DNA of 64,000 nt, taken from Pohlia nutans (lineage: Eukaryota > Streptophyta > Bryopsida > Bryales > Mniaceae). Location of the stretch: assembly GCA_022496805.1 (NCBI GenBank), contig CM040085.1, positions 35,679,811 to 35,743,810 of the forward strand, in the 5' to 3' direction. The notes under the pieces are model-generated. The model was not told the origin of the DNA and searched no databases. It saw nothing but the letters and a program-made list of their open reading frames with translations. Positions 36,252 to 46,859 of the stretch are shown here, one piece after another. Position numbers and translations under genes: made by a program. Positions within the stretch are counted from its first letter, which is position 1. Each line of letters starts with the position of its first letter.

Positions 36252-37079
36252 TGTGTAGACATGGGTGGTTGCAAGCTACGGTCACCCAAACTTTTTGTCG
36301 CGGCATGCAAATTTGTGCACTTACCCAATCTTTGGAAAATCATCAATAAATATTGGAATGGAATTTTGTGACAAAACAAATTGCATTGTTTCTAGAATTC
36401 TAAAGTTAAGATGTCTACCACAATAAAGTTTGCAAATTTTCAATCTTTCTATCCAAATTAAGCATTTCTACTTAGATTTGGTAGCGTGTCGTTTGTCAAA
36501 AGTGCACCTATTTTATGGGAAATGCTAGAAGGGGGTCAAAATTGAACTTCAAAAATTTATAGCAACATACTACAAGTGTGTACAAAGGTACCATATTTTA
36601 TTTTTTTGGGTACTACGCTTACTTATTTTTTAATCAATTGTTTGGTGATGTTTTTGTTTTTTTCGATTTTCGTGCAGTTAAAACTTTTTTTTGGATTTTT
36701 TTTTTGGAAATGAAATAATGGTTCAATTTCAGAGGTGGGATATGAAATGCATTTTTCATAAAACCTAGCTAGGATGTTATGTAAAAAAGGCTCTAATTAC
36801 CCCTACTCGGTAAAAAACAGAAAAGGCTATTGAGTAATGCCCAAAGACTTGAAATTAACTTAACAATTGCTAAAGTGAAAGTATTAGCATAAACCCTATT
36901 TCAGATGGTGAAATTTTTGATCTAATTGAAAGTTGAGAGGTGCGCATTACTACGCTAGTGCACGAGCTGCATGGCCTTTAGCTGCACAAACTGCACTCCC
37001 CACTTGGTAGACCGTAGCTTGCAATCACCCACATCCTTATCTACATCAATGACTATTGAAACAATGCATACAACACTCT
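36252..37079. other. Downstream flank of the ZF-HD transposon protein
   Basis: No gene is supported. The phrase 'ttgcaagctacggtc' occurs at about 36268-36282 and, inverted, at about 37010-37024, within a longer near-match. It may be part of the transposon's 3' end. Confidence 0.35.
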
Positions 37080-37164
37080 CTAAGCCAATGAAGTCGCATT
37101 CGGCTCCTTCATAACCTCCATGTGTACTGCAATCATGCAATGTGCTTGTAGTACTTCGGCAATA

Positions 37165-37383
37165 CAGTACCTCACAAAACTGTTCCAATGCTGTAAATAT
37201 CTTCTTTTGGTTGACTGTGGATGCTACATGGCAATTGCAAATGCCCATGTGGCATTGCAATAAGCTTCTAATCTACGTTAGGAAGCCACATGTAAAAACC
37301 AATGACATGCATGACTATCTATACGTGACAATTGTAGGGTTCAAAGCCATCTGATTCACTGGAATAGTTTTGTGAGTGCACTC
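37165..37383. repeat. Left hairpin module of the Tc1 element
   Basis: The outer terminal motif (CTCACAAAACTGTTCC) is mirrored at 37360-37380 by CACTGGAATAGTTTTGTGAG, so the first about 219 bp is itself bounded by inverted repeats. Confidence 0.7.
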
Positions 37384-37524
37384 TTCCAAAACTAAATGTT
37401 TACAAAAGCTTGTCAATCTTGATGGACCTTCAACTCTTTGTTGTAGAACTTTGTTCCAGTGTGTGTATAGACCATTTTCCTACAGTTTTTTGTACTTTGT
37501 TGTTCTTGCTTCCAAGTAGAAAAG

Positions 37525-38544
37525 ATGGTGTCTGCATTATCTTCTCAAAAAAAGTCAGAAGTTCTTTCTATGTTGCAAAGAGGGTGCACTATAAGAGAAG
37601 TGTCAAGGAGTTTGCATGTGGGTGTTGGAACTGTGCAGAGGCTCCGACAAAAGTGTGTTTTCAATGTAGAATCATCACATGGAGGTAGACCAAGAAAGAT
37701 GACTCCTGCAATGGAACGGTCTTGTGTATTGAATATGACTAGAGGTAAGCTTAGTACTGCAGTAGAGGCTACAAAAAATGTGCAAGAGGCATTTGGGATG
37801 CAAGTGTGTGTTGAAACAGTGAGACGTGTTTTACGTAGAGGTGGTTTACAATCACAAGTGAAGCAGAAAAAACCACGTCTTTCAATCAAGAATATCAAAG
37901 CACGTTTAGACTTTGCAAGAGCCCATCTAGATTGGACTATAGATGATTGGAGTCGTGTCATTTTCTCTGATGAGTCTAAAATCAACTTATTCTGCTCTGA
38001 TGGAATCTCTTGGTGTTGGAGTCGTGATCCACATGAGTTGTCAACACGCACTGTTACAGAGACAGTAAAGCATGGTGGTGGTGGAATCATGATTTGGGGT
38101 AGTATGACCATTTATGGGCCAGGACTAGTGTACAAAGTTGAAGGCCGCCTCAATCAACATGGATTTCGTCAGATTTTAGAGCAGACAATAGATGGTACAA
38201 TTAGAAAATATGGATTAGATGCTACACAAGTCATTTTTCAGCAAGATAATGCTTCCGTTCACACCACAAAAATGATGCAAGAATGGTTTTCAAGGCAAAG
38301 TTTTAGTCTTCTAACGTGGCCTGCCCAATCCCCTGATTTAAATCCAATAGAACATCTATGGGCCATCCTCAAAAGGAGATTGAATCAATATGATTCACCT
38401 CCAAAAGGAATGATAGAATTATGGGAACGTGTAGTACAAGTCTTCTCTTCTATTACTGCACATGATTGTAGAAGACTTATAGAAAGTATGCCCAAAAGGA
38501 TTGAAGCTGTAATAGCTTCAAAAGGAAGATGGACAAAGTATTAG
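37525..38544 (+). CDS. Tc1-family transposase (DD34E), intact
   Basis: 339 residues. The N-terminal half holds paired helix-turn-helix domains (SMLQRGCTIREVSRSLHVGV; RRVLRRGGLQSQ) joined by GRPRK. The catalytic core has the first Asp in VIFSDESKI, the second in FQQDNASVHT and the Glu in NPIEHLWAILK, with 34 residues between the last two: a canonical DD34E triad. It cuts its own ends and inserts at TA. No stop or frameshift interrupts it, and length is normal (about 340). With perfect termini it could be active or recently active. Start ATG at 37525 gives a standard N-terminus. Confidence 0.96.
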   Translation: MVSALSSQKKSEVLSMLQRGCTIREVSRSLHVGVGTVQRLRQKCVFNVESSHGGRPRKMTPAMERSCVLNMTRGKLSTAVEATKNVQEAFGMQVCVETVRRVLRRGGLQSQVKQKKPRLSIKNIKARLDFARAHLDWTIDDWSRVIFSDESKINLFCSDGISWCWSRDPHELSTRTVTETVKHGGGGIMIWGSMTIYGPGLVYKVEGRLNQHGFRQILEQTIDGTIRKYGLDATQVIFQQDNASVHTTKMMQEWFSRQSFSLLTWPAQSPDLNPIEHLWAILKRRLNQYDSPPKGMIELWERVVQVFSSITAHDCRRLIESMPKRIEAVIASKGRWTKY

Positions 38545-38555
38545 CTAGTTTACTT

Positions 38556-38773
38556 AGAGCACTCACAAAACTGTACCAATGTATATACTAGTTTTTAACT
38601 TTCATTTTTCCTTCAATGATATTTGATTTAGATAGATTTTTTTTACAAATGTGTACTAGATTGGATGTAATATATGCCTCAAACTACTACTTGAAAGTTT
38701 GGACATCCATTTATCTTACACATACTTTTGAATCTAGAAGTTCCAATCATTGGAACAGTTTTGTGAGGTACTG
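38556..38773. repeat. Right hairpin module of the Tc1 element
   Basis: GCACTCACAAAACTGTACC at about 38558-38576 is mirrored by the outer terminus (GGAACAGTTTTGTGAG) ending at 38773, a near mirror image of the left module in size. Confidence 0.7.
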
Positions 38774-41700
38774 TATACTGATTTTCTCATCAGAAAGAGA
38801 AACACTCCGGGCGTAATCCATTTGAGCTCCTTTTTCTCCAACAGCCTTGACTATTTTTTGCACCCTTCCAATGTGCCATACCAACTTCCCATTACCCTCA
38901 TGAAACAAGAGCCCTACATCATCAAACAATCCCACATGTACTTGATCATCATCATGCACATAAGCATCTGGATCTGTGCTCTTATATCTCACACGCCTCA
39001 ACCTATCTAAGGGCAACTTCTCAAGGGAGTGTATGTTCAGCTCAGAAATTAACCTCATTTTGTACATTTGACCTTTACCTGGTACTTCAATTGTAGAGGA
39101 GTGTTTCAAGATACTCTTTGAGTCCACACTCAAAATTGTACCATCTACATCATCACTTTGCTCAGCATGTAACAATGTTGATTGGAAAACTATTGTGGCT
39201 TCTCTAAGAGGTCCATCATCAACAACATGATTGTTAGTTCTTTCAATACAATTTTCATGTGTACTATGAGCTAATGATTCATGACTAAAAGAAGGGGGGC
39301 AAGGGTCAGTCCATTTCCCTGATGTTTGAAGTACTTCCTTCATGGAAGCTCTTTCAGCCCTATTTTGTGCCATGACAATGCCCTCACGCCAAGCCTTCTT
39401 AAGATTCTCGTCAGTCACTGAGGCATAATCACACAAGTTAGCACGTGCCACTTGGGCATTTGATAACCACCATATATTCTTCCTCCTTTGGGATTCAGCA
39501 AATGATATTCCATCATCAGAATATTTAATTTGCTCAATTCTGCCAATGTGAGAACATCTTTCAATAGCTTCTCCAACAAAAAATGTATGTTTGTTCTTCA
39601 CTTGTTGCCCAAAGAGGGAAAAAAAATCCTCACAACAATCCGAACCAATGTTATTTAACGGGCATGGCAAATGGGGGTAGTTATTTCTCATCATTCTAAC
39701 ATAATTAACAGTAGCATGACAAGTAATGTGGCAATCGGTGCGAGTCTCTTTGCTCATCCAATTGCTCCCAATGGTATGACCATGCTTTTGATGGAGGATG
39801 TACTCCGTCCCATAATAAAGCATATGAGTAATAGATTATGCAAGCATTACCCTCTCATACATTGTTCCACGTCTATAGAAAATCTCTAAGAATGCTCATA
39901 ACACTTCTAAGTGAATGATTGTGCCCAACACATATTCTTTCTTGAAGACCCCATTCACAACTATTCCGGCATGTAATTTCTCCAAACATGCTCTAACCCG
40001 AGGAAATGAAATACGTTGTATAGCAGGGTAATTTTGTTTGTCCTTTACATTTATATCTTCATCCAACAAACCATGCTCATCTCTAGTAAACAACTCAATG
40101 ACCAATTGCAAATGATTTTTGTGAGCCAAAAAATGTCCCCAAAATATTGTCCTTCGAGGACTCAACAAAGGGTTTCAAAGTTTTTTACCCACGTGTATCG
40201 GGTCTTGTACTATGATTAATGGATGTCCATCAACAACCTCCGACTTCGTCAAGAAGTCATCCTCATTGAGTCCAAATGTGCCCTTGTAAATGCTATCCAA
40301 CGTCAATTTTCTCTTCCTTGCATCACCATCACTTGCATGCCCCCTGAGAGGACCAACAATCACCTCTATATGTTTCTTGTGCAAAGCTGCGACATGTGTC
40401 CACTGCAACTTAACTTGGGTGGCATTAAACTTATTGCACGTGGTTAATATTCCATAGATCAATCTAGGCATTCCTTTCACCAAGGGATTCGCCACTAATA
40501 CGCGACACATATTGCCAACCTCCATACTTGAAGAAGCATTTGTAATTGACTCAAAGCTATCAGCTGATGGTTTAGGATCAAATGAACATTTGTGAGGAGT
40601 TTCAAGAGAACCTTTAGTTCCACAAAACCCATCTATGAAGTCACTGCACCTATTTAGAGTTGCTAGTGTAACACACGTGGTCTCATCTTCGGAGCATTCA
40701 AAGGGAATAGGACCTGAAATACCAAGTTTAGCTTTGCACTTTGTTAGTATTGATGACAAGTGAATGAATGTTTCTTCATTCAACCCAACTGTGTAAAAAA
40801 AACCCCTCACTTTTATATATCTTTTGGCTGGTGTTCATAATTGGCCCTAATAAATTGGAGGAAAGGAAATTATGTGTGGAAGCCCGACCAAAATTGTGGA
40901 CTACCTCAAATAATTTCACAGTACTTGGATGGTACCTCTTTCCGCGACCATCCCCACCATGCTTATGAACGGATAGAAAATTGGAGGCCGTGTCAAACAA
41001 AAGATTATACAAAGTGGACCTCTTTTTGAAAGCCCCAAAATCTGCAGCCTTCCTAAATAGCTCTGCTATTTCAGGAAGCGAGCCTTCAATCAACGAAGTC
41101 TTCAATTTATGCTGAAGATATTGATTGGCGGTTGTGGCTCTAGCTAGTCAAGGCCAAATTCAGCACAAAAACTTGGCCACTACACGCATCAACTCTCCTC
41201 TCCCACTCTCTTGCTCAAGTGATCAATTCCTCCCGTTGAAGATATTCGAGATGGGTACCCAGTTGCATGAATCGTTCTCCTCTAGGAACAACCATGTCAC
41301 TTGAACGCCAAACTCTTTTTTTGAAGTCAAGGGATCAAACTAGTGTTGGGATCAAGGGACACATGTTACAAAACATGATTGAACAATCAACATGCCTAAA
41401 AGTCCCTTTAATGTGGAGAGTTCTACCATTTCTCTCTATGCGTTGTGAATAATGCGGGTCAGGATACCATAAGGCTCCAACATGAAGATCATTTAGTAGC
41501 AAGCTACAATCTACCACCTCATTATTGATAACTAATGAGTTGTTGTAGAATCCATGACAAACATTATTTTCAATGTAACTCAATAGCACATGATGTGGAA
41601 TATCAATAGGGTTGGGGATAAATGATGGAGGATACTCAGCTGCTCCTGATTTGATCCCTTTTGCTAGGGAGGCAGCAATGGTAAGTTGGCTACCTCCTGC

Positions 41701-41964
41701 ACCAGCAACATTCTTGTTTTTCATTGATTGTATGTGTGTTGCTCCTTTCATGTGGACACTGATTGTGTCTCCTTGCCCAAACCTGCCCTTGTAGTCACAT
41801 ATTGTGCATCTCCAATTATTCTCATCAATCATTACAGCCCCTAAGACATAACCCCACACATTCGTTAAAACCATATACATCAAATTGAAGTAAACTATGT
41901 CCAAAATTGAAGGGAATGATAGAGTTGCCTTGTGAAGAATGCTTTACTATCCAAGACCTCCTCT

Positions 41965-42909
41965 TTAGTTCGGAAGTTCAATAGTTGTAGCAACTTCCAA
42001 CTTGGACTCAATCACTCTCCTTTGTTCCAACAAAGCCATCTCATGCTTTGATTTGTTCGTAGGGACTCCATGTTTAAGAGGTAATTTGGGTTGGAGATGT
42101 ATCTCAAAATTAGACAAGTTAAATGACTTCCCTGGATTAATGGACATCTCCTTTTGACATGGATCGCACCAAATGATCCAGGTTGACAAACCCTTTGTCA
42201 CATCCTTGGAAAGGCGTGGAACAAACCTACCAAAGTCACATTCTGGATACTTCTTGACTAATAATTCCCAATTCTTATGTAGCTTCTTGGGTATGCCAAT
42301 CATATCAACATCCAAGCTATCACCAACATCCAAGCTATCACCAACATCCAAGCTATCACCAACATCCAAGCTATCAAAAGCATCCATGTCTGTAATCTCA
42401 GAGTTAGTCTCACCCATAGGAAACTCCAATTTAACCTTGACAGAAGGAAGTGGAGAATCATTGACATTGGATACAACATCATTTGACTTCAACCTTTTAG
42501 TTATAGGTTCTTTCAAACATTCATCGTCATCATCAATCAACATAATATCTCCCTGCGATGAGGGAGTCGTGCTTACAACTGAATTTCGTGAAACCTTGTG
42601 TGAAAATGATGGTGAGGTTGATGATGGAGGCTTATGTAATGATCTGTGGTACCCACAAGCACGACATTTTCGGGCATTGGCTCCATCAGGATAAAACAAT
42701 TGGCAACCATCAACTCCACTATTGTATTTCTTTACACAAGCACCACTATTTGGAGGTATAGCATAAACTGCATGGTGAAAGCTTCTATGACAAGTGCAAC
42801 AATCACAAAGCAAGGGGTTTTCATCTGAAGGGTCGAACAACAAACAACCATCTCTGTTGCAGCCCGTGAAGCGCTTGCACTCTAGGAATTTCACACCATC
42901 CATAGTCAA
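41965..42909 (-). CDS. Transposon protein with two ZF-HD-type zinc fingers and a BED-like finger
   Basis: 314 residues. Residues 11-45 read C...DGC...CDCCTCHRSFH and residues 58-92 C...DGC...CRACGYHRSLH. The pattern DGC followed by CxxCxCHxxxH is that of the plant ZF-HD dimerisation finger; the second copy has Tyr for the last Cys. An acidic middle follows with four SLDVGD repeats, then a finger-like WCDPCQKEMSI...NFEIHLQ (CxxC...H). It precedes the transposase-like pseudogene on the same strand by 60 bp, so it is most likely the N-terminal, DNA-binding or dimerising part of the same element, perhaps once joined by splicing. The alternative is a separate host ZF-HD-like gene. Confidence 0.65.
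   Translation of the reverse strand: MTMDGVKFLECKRFTGCNRDGCLLFDPSDENPLLCDCCTCHRSFHHAVYAIPPNSGACVKKYNSGVDGCQLFYPDGANARKCRACGYHRSLHKPPSSTSPSFSHKVSRNSVVSTTPSSQGDIMLIDDDDECLKEPITKRLKSNDVVSNVNDSPLPSVKVKLEFPMGETNSEITDMDAFDSLDVGDSLDVGDSLDVGDSLDVDMIGIPKKLHKNWELLVKKYPECDFGRFVPRLSKDVTKGLSTWIIWCDPCQKEMSINPGKSFNLSNFEIHLQPKLPLKHGVPTNKSKHEMALLEQRRVIESKLEVATTIELPN
42300..42376. repeat. In-frame 18-bp tandem repeat (four copies)
   Basis: 'caagctatcaccaacatc' repeats within the coding region, giving four SLDVGD units on the minus strand. It keeps the frame. Confidence 0.9.
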
Positions 42910-43179
42910 ATCTTGAAATCCTTTGTTCTAAACAAGAAAGAGATTTGGTATGTTCCAATATGGCCAAGTTCGAAGAGGATCACCAAAACGCAACAGTCCA
43001 AAGAGGATCACCAAAGCGCAACACATCAATAGTACCGCCACATCTGCATCATCGAAAACAAATAGATTTGAAATTAATAGCCCCCTTTCCAGCTTTCTTT
43101 CAAAACCTCTAGATAATAAGACATGCCTTTCTTGCATCCCAAACCCTGTCAATCTCTATAGCCATTGGCTGGACTTTAA
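42910..43179. other. Upstream flank of the ZF-HD protein
   Basis: A short direct duplication ('cgaagaggatcaccaaaacgcaac' and 'caaagaggatcaccaaagcgcaac', 42970-43023) lies 60-115 bp upstream of the start. Possibly promoter or subterminal element sequence. Confidence 0.35.
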
Positions 43180-43386
43180 CCCCTAAAGGACCAAGGATTC
43201 ATGTTTTTAAAATGACAAATTCAATGGATCATATTGTAAAAAATACAATTCAGATGAGACCAATTTTTATATCACCAGAATCGATGAAGAATACTGCATG
43301 TGTTGGTCCTAAAACAAATAGATTTGAACAAAAAGAAGTCCATATAGGACCTACTCAAAACTGCTAAAAAAACATGAGGCCCAAAG
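43180..43386. mobile_element. TTAA MITE, family A
   Basis: 207 bp between TTAA at 43176-43179 and 43387-43390. The left end is CCCCTAAAGGACCAAGG. It matches the intron copy at 1066-1292 in reverse orientation. The right terminal repeat is missing. Confidence 0.78.
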
Positions 43387-43389
43387 TTA

Positions 43390-44100
43390 AGATCCAGATA
43401 TTTCTCATGCAACTAAGAAGCTCTGGATACAAAGAAGAAAAAACCAATTCAAACTTTATTAATCATGGATCAGAGAAACAAAACATGTTTTCATTTTCAC
43501 ATTGGCGTGCATGCTTGACTTCAATCCACAATCGATCTGTAAGCCTACAAATAAAAATGTAACCACGTACAATACAGTATCTACAGTTCAGTACATAGTA
43601 AGAGATTTGTATGACTCTACATATTAGCTCAGATTAATTGATTAGTTACATAATGTTTGTTTTTATTCAAATAGTCAATTAATTAGCTACAACATACAAC
43701 CACCAGCTGTGAAATTGATCGAAAAGGCCATTATATTGTACCTACTTTGTATACTACTCAATCCATTGATTACACTCTGCATTACCTTAAGAGAATAATG
43801 AGAGGAATTGGAACTTAATTCGATTAGCAACCTCATCGATCAAGCAAGAGAAATTAATGATCACTTGTAGCTTGTCCAACAGCTCAAGAGCAGAACCCTT
43901 GAACGCTACATTGATTCATTTTTAAAGTAGCAACCTCCTCAAACTTGCTTCCTCACATGCATTGTATTCCCTGAGATGAAGATGCAGTAACCCTAAAACC
44001 AATGTCTCTGTAGATCGAATCGTACATAGTTTCAATCTTGACCTCTATCTTACTAGCTAGAGGTACTAGCCTCTTTAACAGTTTAATTGTGCATTGAGAT
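43390..44100. other. Intergenic DNA
   Basis: No gene supported. Confidence 0.4.
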
Positions 44101-44250
44101 CATTGGATCTACAACAAACGTTGGTTTTATGGTTATTGCATTACTGCATTATTTGATCTACAACAGACGTTGGTTTTAGGGTTTTTGCATTACTGAATCA
44201 TTTGATCTACAACATACGTTGGTTTTAGGGTTACCGCATTACTGCATCGT
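44101..44250. repeat. 49-bp tandem repeat, three copies
   Basis: Units of the type 'tgatctacaacatacgttgg' + 'ttttagggt...gcattactgcat' repeat three times downstream of the minus-strand gene. Confidence 0.85.
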
Positions 44251-44432
44251 TTTCAAAAACTAATGCCGACAATGAGCTACCAGATCGACACACCAATCGA
44301 GAGATTCAACATCTCCACCTCACATCAATCGATATATACAAAGAAGAAAACAATGAACAGAGAAGAAAGAAGAAAACAACCACTTCAATGATCACCAGCA
44401 ACCAACCCACAACATCAAACTCATCGCAAAAA

Positions 44433-46378
44433 TCACAGCCAATGCGTTGGAAAACCAATCCAGAGCTTCTGGTCCTGAAATGCCTTAGACTTGGTGTAGC
44501 TATCCTTCCCTTTGAAGAAGCTAATAAATCTGTGCTCCCATATTTGATTATGCCAACCTTGGATGTACACATCAATGGTCTTGGGCTTCTCAGGGACCTC
44601 CATGTCTATCAGCAAGCCATCTTCCTTGACTGCTTTCGAAAAAAGCTCCACAACACCATCTTCCAGCTGCAACATCAAATGAGGAAGTCATTCAAAATAT
44701 AAAGGAGCAACTCAAACACTAACCCGACATAGACATGGGTTGAGGTGTATCAAGATTGCTCAGAAAAAAATTTTGAGCTCAAATTGGTTGAGCAGTCATG
44801 GATGTTTATGAATGAAAAAAAAACCCTAAGGTTCACGAATGCTTACCCCTCCCAGAAGCAAGCTTTGTTTAGCCAGGACTCAAGGTCCTTGTCAGAAAAT
44901 CCCTTAGGAGGCAAGTGGACAGCTTGACGAGAGTGGACCCCTGAATTCCAATTCACAAGCCATCTGACTTTGAAATGAGGGGCTGCAACTGCCGTTGCGA
45001 TGAGCTGTAGCTTATCCAGGGTCATCTCAGGCTTCTCGTTGTTGCTGCAGTGCTTTGTAATCTGAAAGAGGAATTATGAATGTTAATCACAAGCCAATAT
45101 TGAATGATTTTGAATCGCCAACAAATCAGTTAGCATGCCCTAACCTCTTGAAGAAACTTGTCACCAAACTTTTGGTTGGCAATAGCAAGATGTTTTGTAA
45201 ACTGGGATCTATAGGACTGTTGTTTGCTCTTGGCAGCAGCCCTCATGAGTGCAGTAACAGCTGTGTCACTCCAATCCTCTTTAGCAGTCTCCTCATAATA
45301 CTTTCTTGCCGCAACATCAGCGGCCTCTGCAATCTCTTGCTGCAAGGGGCATAGAGCAATTATCATTTGTCTAGATTTAAACATAATGGCACGAGAATGA
45401 GCTCCAGAGTGTAAGATACAATGAAAAGAGTTAGGACCCACCCGAAAGAGGAAGGCAATAAAGACATCGGTTGTCATCTTGAACCATGTCTTGGAAATGT
45501 GAGGACTGCTAGCACATCTCCTGTAATCCTCCTCACTGAGCATCTCTTTTAGGGTCTCGAGTGGCAAGGAACCCAGTGCCTTAACACGATAGAGAGTGTG
45601 TATCATGCTGGTCTTGACATGTGAGTGTTAATTGGACCTACGCAATCATGGACATAGTTAATGGCAAAATCAACAAACAGAAAGACTCTCAGTCATGTAA
45701 AGGCATCCAGAACTTTGAAGAGAATAGAGTAGGGGTTCACTTGTTGATATCGTGCATGGCATTCATGAGCAACCCAGCCTTGCCTTTAGTGTCCAAGCAG
45801 ATGCTATCAACGGAGTAATGCCAGTCTCTTTCATCTCGGTGCAGCCTAAAAATGTAGCATGTCCATGCCTTGAACCGATGGTTTCCATCACATATGAAGA
45901 ACATTTTGCTACAAAGGAAGCGAAGGTGAGGGTTAGAAGCTAACTTGGACTCAAATTCAGTGTTTACTGAGGTCCAGTGAGGGCCCCAGTCGCTTGTGTC
46001 CACATCCTCCAAAAGTGTCTCCTCTCCTTGCTCGTTGGTGATTGAAACATAAAATACCGGAGCACCTGGCCGATATCCATGAGTAAACTCAGCCTCCAAT
46101 CTCTTGATGTCGTGAGCAAGAGTAGGACGGACAAGTAGCATGTAGATCATTCGGCAAAGTGGGATGTAAAAGCAGGACTCCACCTTTGGCAATATCCTCA
46201 TACCTTCGATGCATTGATTGGAGTTCGCTTTGTGCAATTCTCGAAGCTGATCCTCATTGAGCTTGAGTAGGGTGTCATCTTGATCGTCATCACTGACAAC
46301 CTCAGAGCCCTTTGGCTAAGATGTGGCCTCCCCCAATGGTTCAGGCTGCAGAGAGGGCTGTAGAGATGGCTCTGACAT
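44433..46378 (-). CDS. Multi-exon gene of unknown function with a DGNHR motif
   Basis: Exons are proposed at 45741-46378, 45145-45607, 44847-45061 and 44433-44666. The first two junctions keep frame with GT-AG sites; the last junction does not fit cleanly and may hide another exon. The protein (about 515 residues) begins MSEPSLQPSLQPEPL, has CRMIYMLLVRPTLAHDI, then FFICDGNHRFKAWTCYI and WHYSVDSICLDTKGK, then a long helical region and IQGWHNQIWEHRFISFF. DGNHR followed by alanine and an aromatic recalls ParB/sulfiredoxin-like folds, but this is only a motif match. One TAG (46316-46318) lies early in the first exon, so the copy may be a pseudogene or start later. A third possible intron (about 45330-45440) is also in frame. 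Confidence 0.45.
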
Positions 46379-46598
46379 GGCCTGCAAGTCAATAACAAGA
46401 GTATAGACCGAGCATTAGAAAATGACAATGCATGGCTAACATGCAAAAATGGAATGCAACGTAATGGCTTCAACTTAAATGAAATTTAATGGATCTTGAG
46501 TAAAGAATGATACATCATATCCATATTCAGCTCAAATAGAGCTGCCTAATCAAGCCATCCTATAATATTTCTACCACACCATCAAAGCCAAATCCGAA

Positions 46599-46859
46599 CT
46601 ACTCAATGTCAACGTCACACATGTTTGGGCAGTGACTGCCAAACTCATAAAATGAGGCACAAGAGAGGCATTCAAGTAGTGGCTCCTCATTACTATCACT
46701 GCATTGACAGAACTGTATGGAGCTGGGGCTAGAGGTTATGCAATGAGAGTTGAAATCAGTTGAGCCAACTGAACTACAAGTTATTGTGCTACACTCATTG
46801 TCTATTTCAATAAACTCTGAGGTGTCAGACTCGTATGCAATCACCAATTGTGAGGCCAT
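46599..46859 (-). CDS. Small cysteine-rich ORF, PHD-finger-like tail
   Basis: 86 residues, MASQLVIAYESDTSEFIE at the start and FCQCSDSNEEPLLEC with LSCASFYEFGSHCPNMC at the end. The C-x-C ... C-x2-C ... H-x-C-x3-C order recalls a partial PHD or other zinc-binding finger. An in-frame TGA lies just before the ATG, so this is either a true start or an independent exon. It lies 220 bp upstream of the DGNHR gene on the same strand and could be a neighbouring exon. Confidence 0.35.
   Translation of the reverse strand: MASQLVIAYESDTSEFIEIDNECSTITCSSVGSTDFNSHCITSSPSSIQFCQCSDSNEEPLLECLSCASFYEFGSHCPNMCDVDIE

Larger units (their letters stand above)
37165..38773 (+). mobile_element. Intact Tc1/mariner element
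   Basis: 1609 bp with perfect 26-bp terminal inverted repeats (CAGTACCTCACAAAAC...TTCCAATG) and TA at both sides (37163-37164 and 38774-38775). It encodes one uninterrupted 339-residue DD34E transposase. Inverted copies of the terminal motif also lie inside each end (about 37356-37383 and 38556-38582). It is inserted into the coding region of the minus-strand ZF-HD transposon. Confidence 0.95.
37080..41904 (-). pseudogene. Transposase-like protein (DPIHVGKKLRN type) of a P/THAP-like element, broken and split by Tc1
   Basis: From 41904 downwards the minus strand holds one long protein in pieces. First comes a BED/C2H2-like finger (RCTICDYKGRF...HMKGATH). Then GRGKRYHPSTVKLFEVV and TCVTLATLNRCSD, and a core with LIIVQDPIHVGKKL, FWGHFLAHKNHLQLVIELF and DINVKDKQNYPAIQR. 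A C-terminal domain of about 350 residues ends at 37080 across the Tc1 insertion. The order and phrases recall uncharacterised metazoan/algal proteins with P-element/THAP9-like cores, from memory. In-frame stops (for example TGA after GKKL at 40175) and a frameshift in a T run near 40800 inactivate it. The upstream ORF at 41965-42909 is probably its N-terminal part. Confidence 0.6.

Noticed and set aside
37545..38111. Minus-strand ORF of 188 residues
   Set aside because: It is the shadow of the intact Tc1 transposase on the plus strand.
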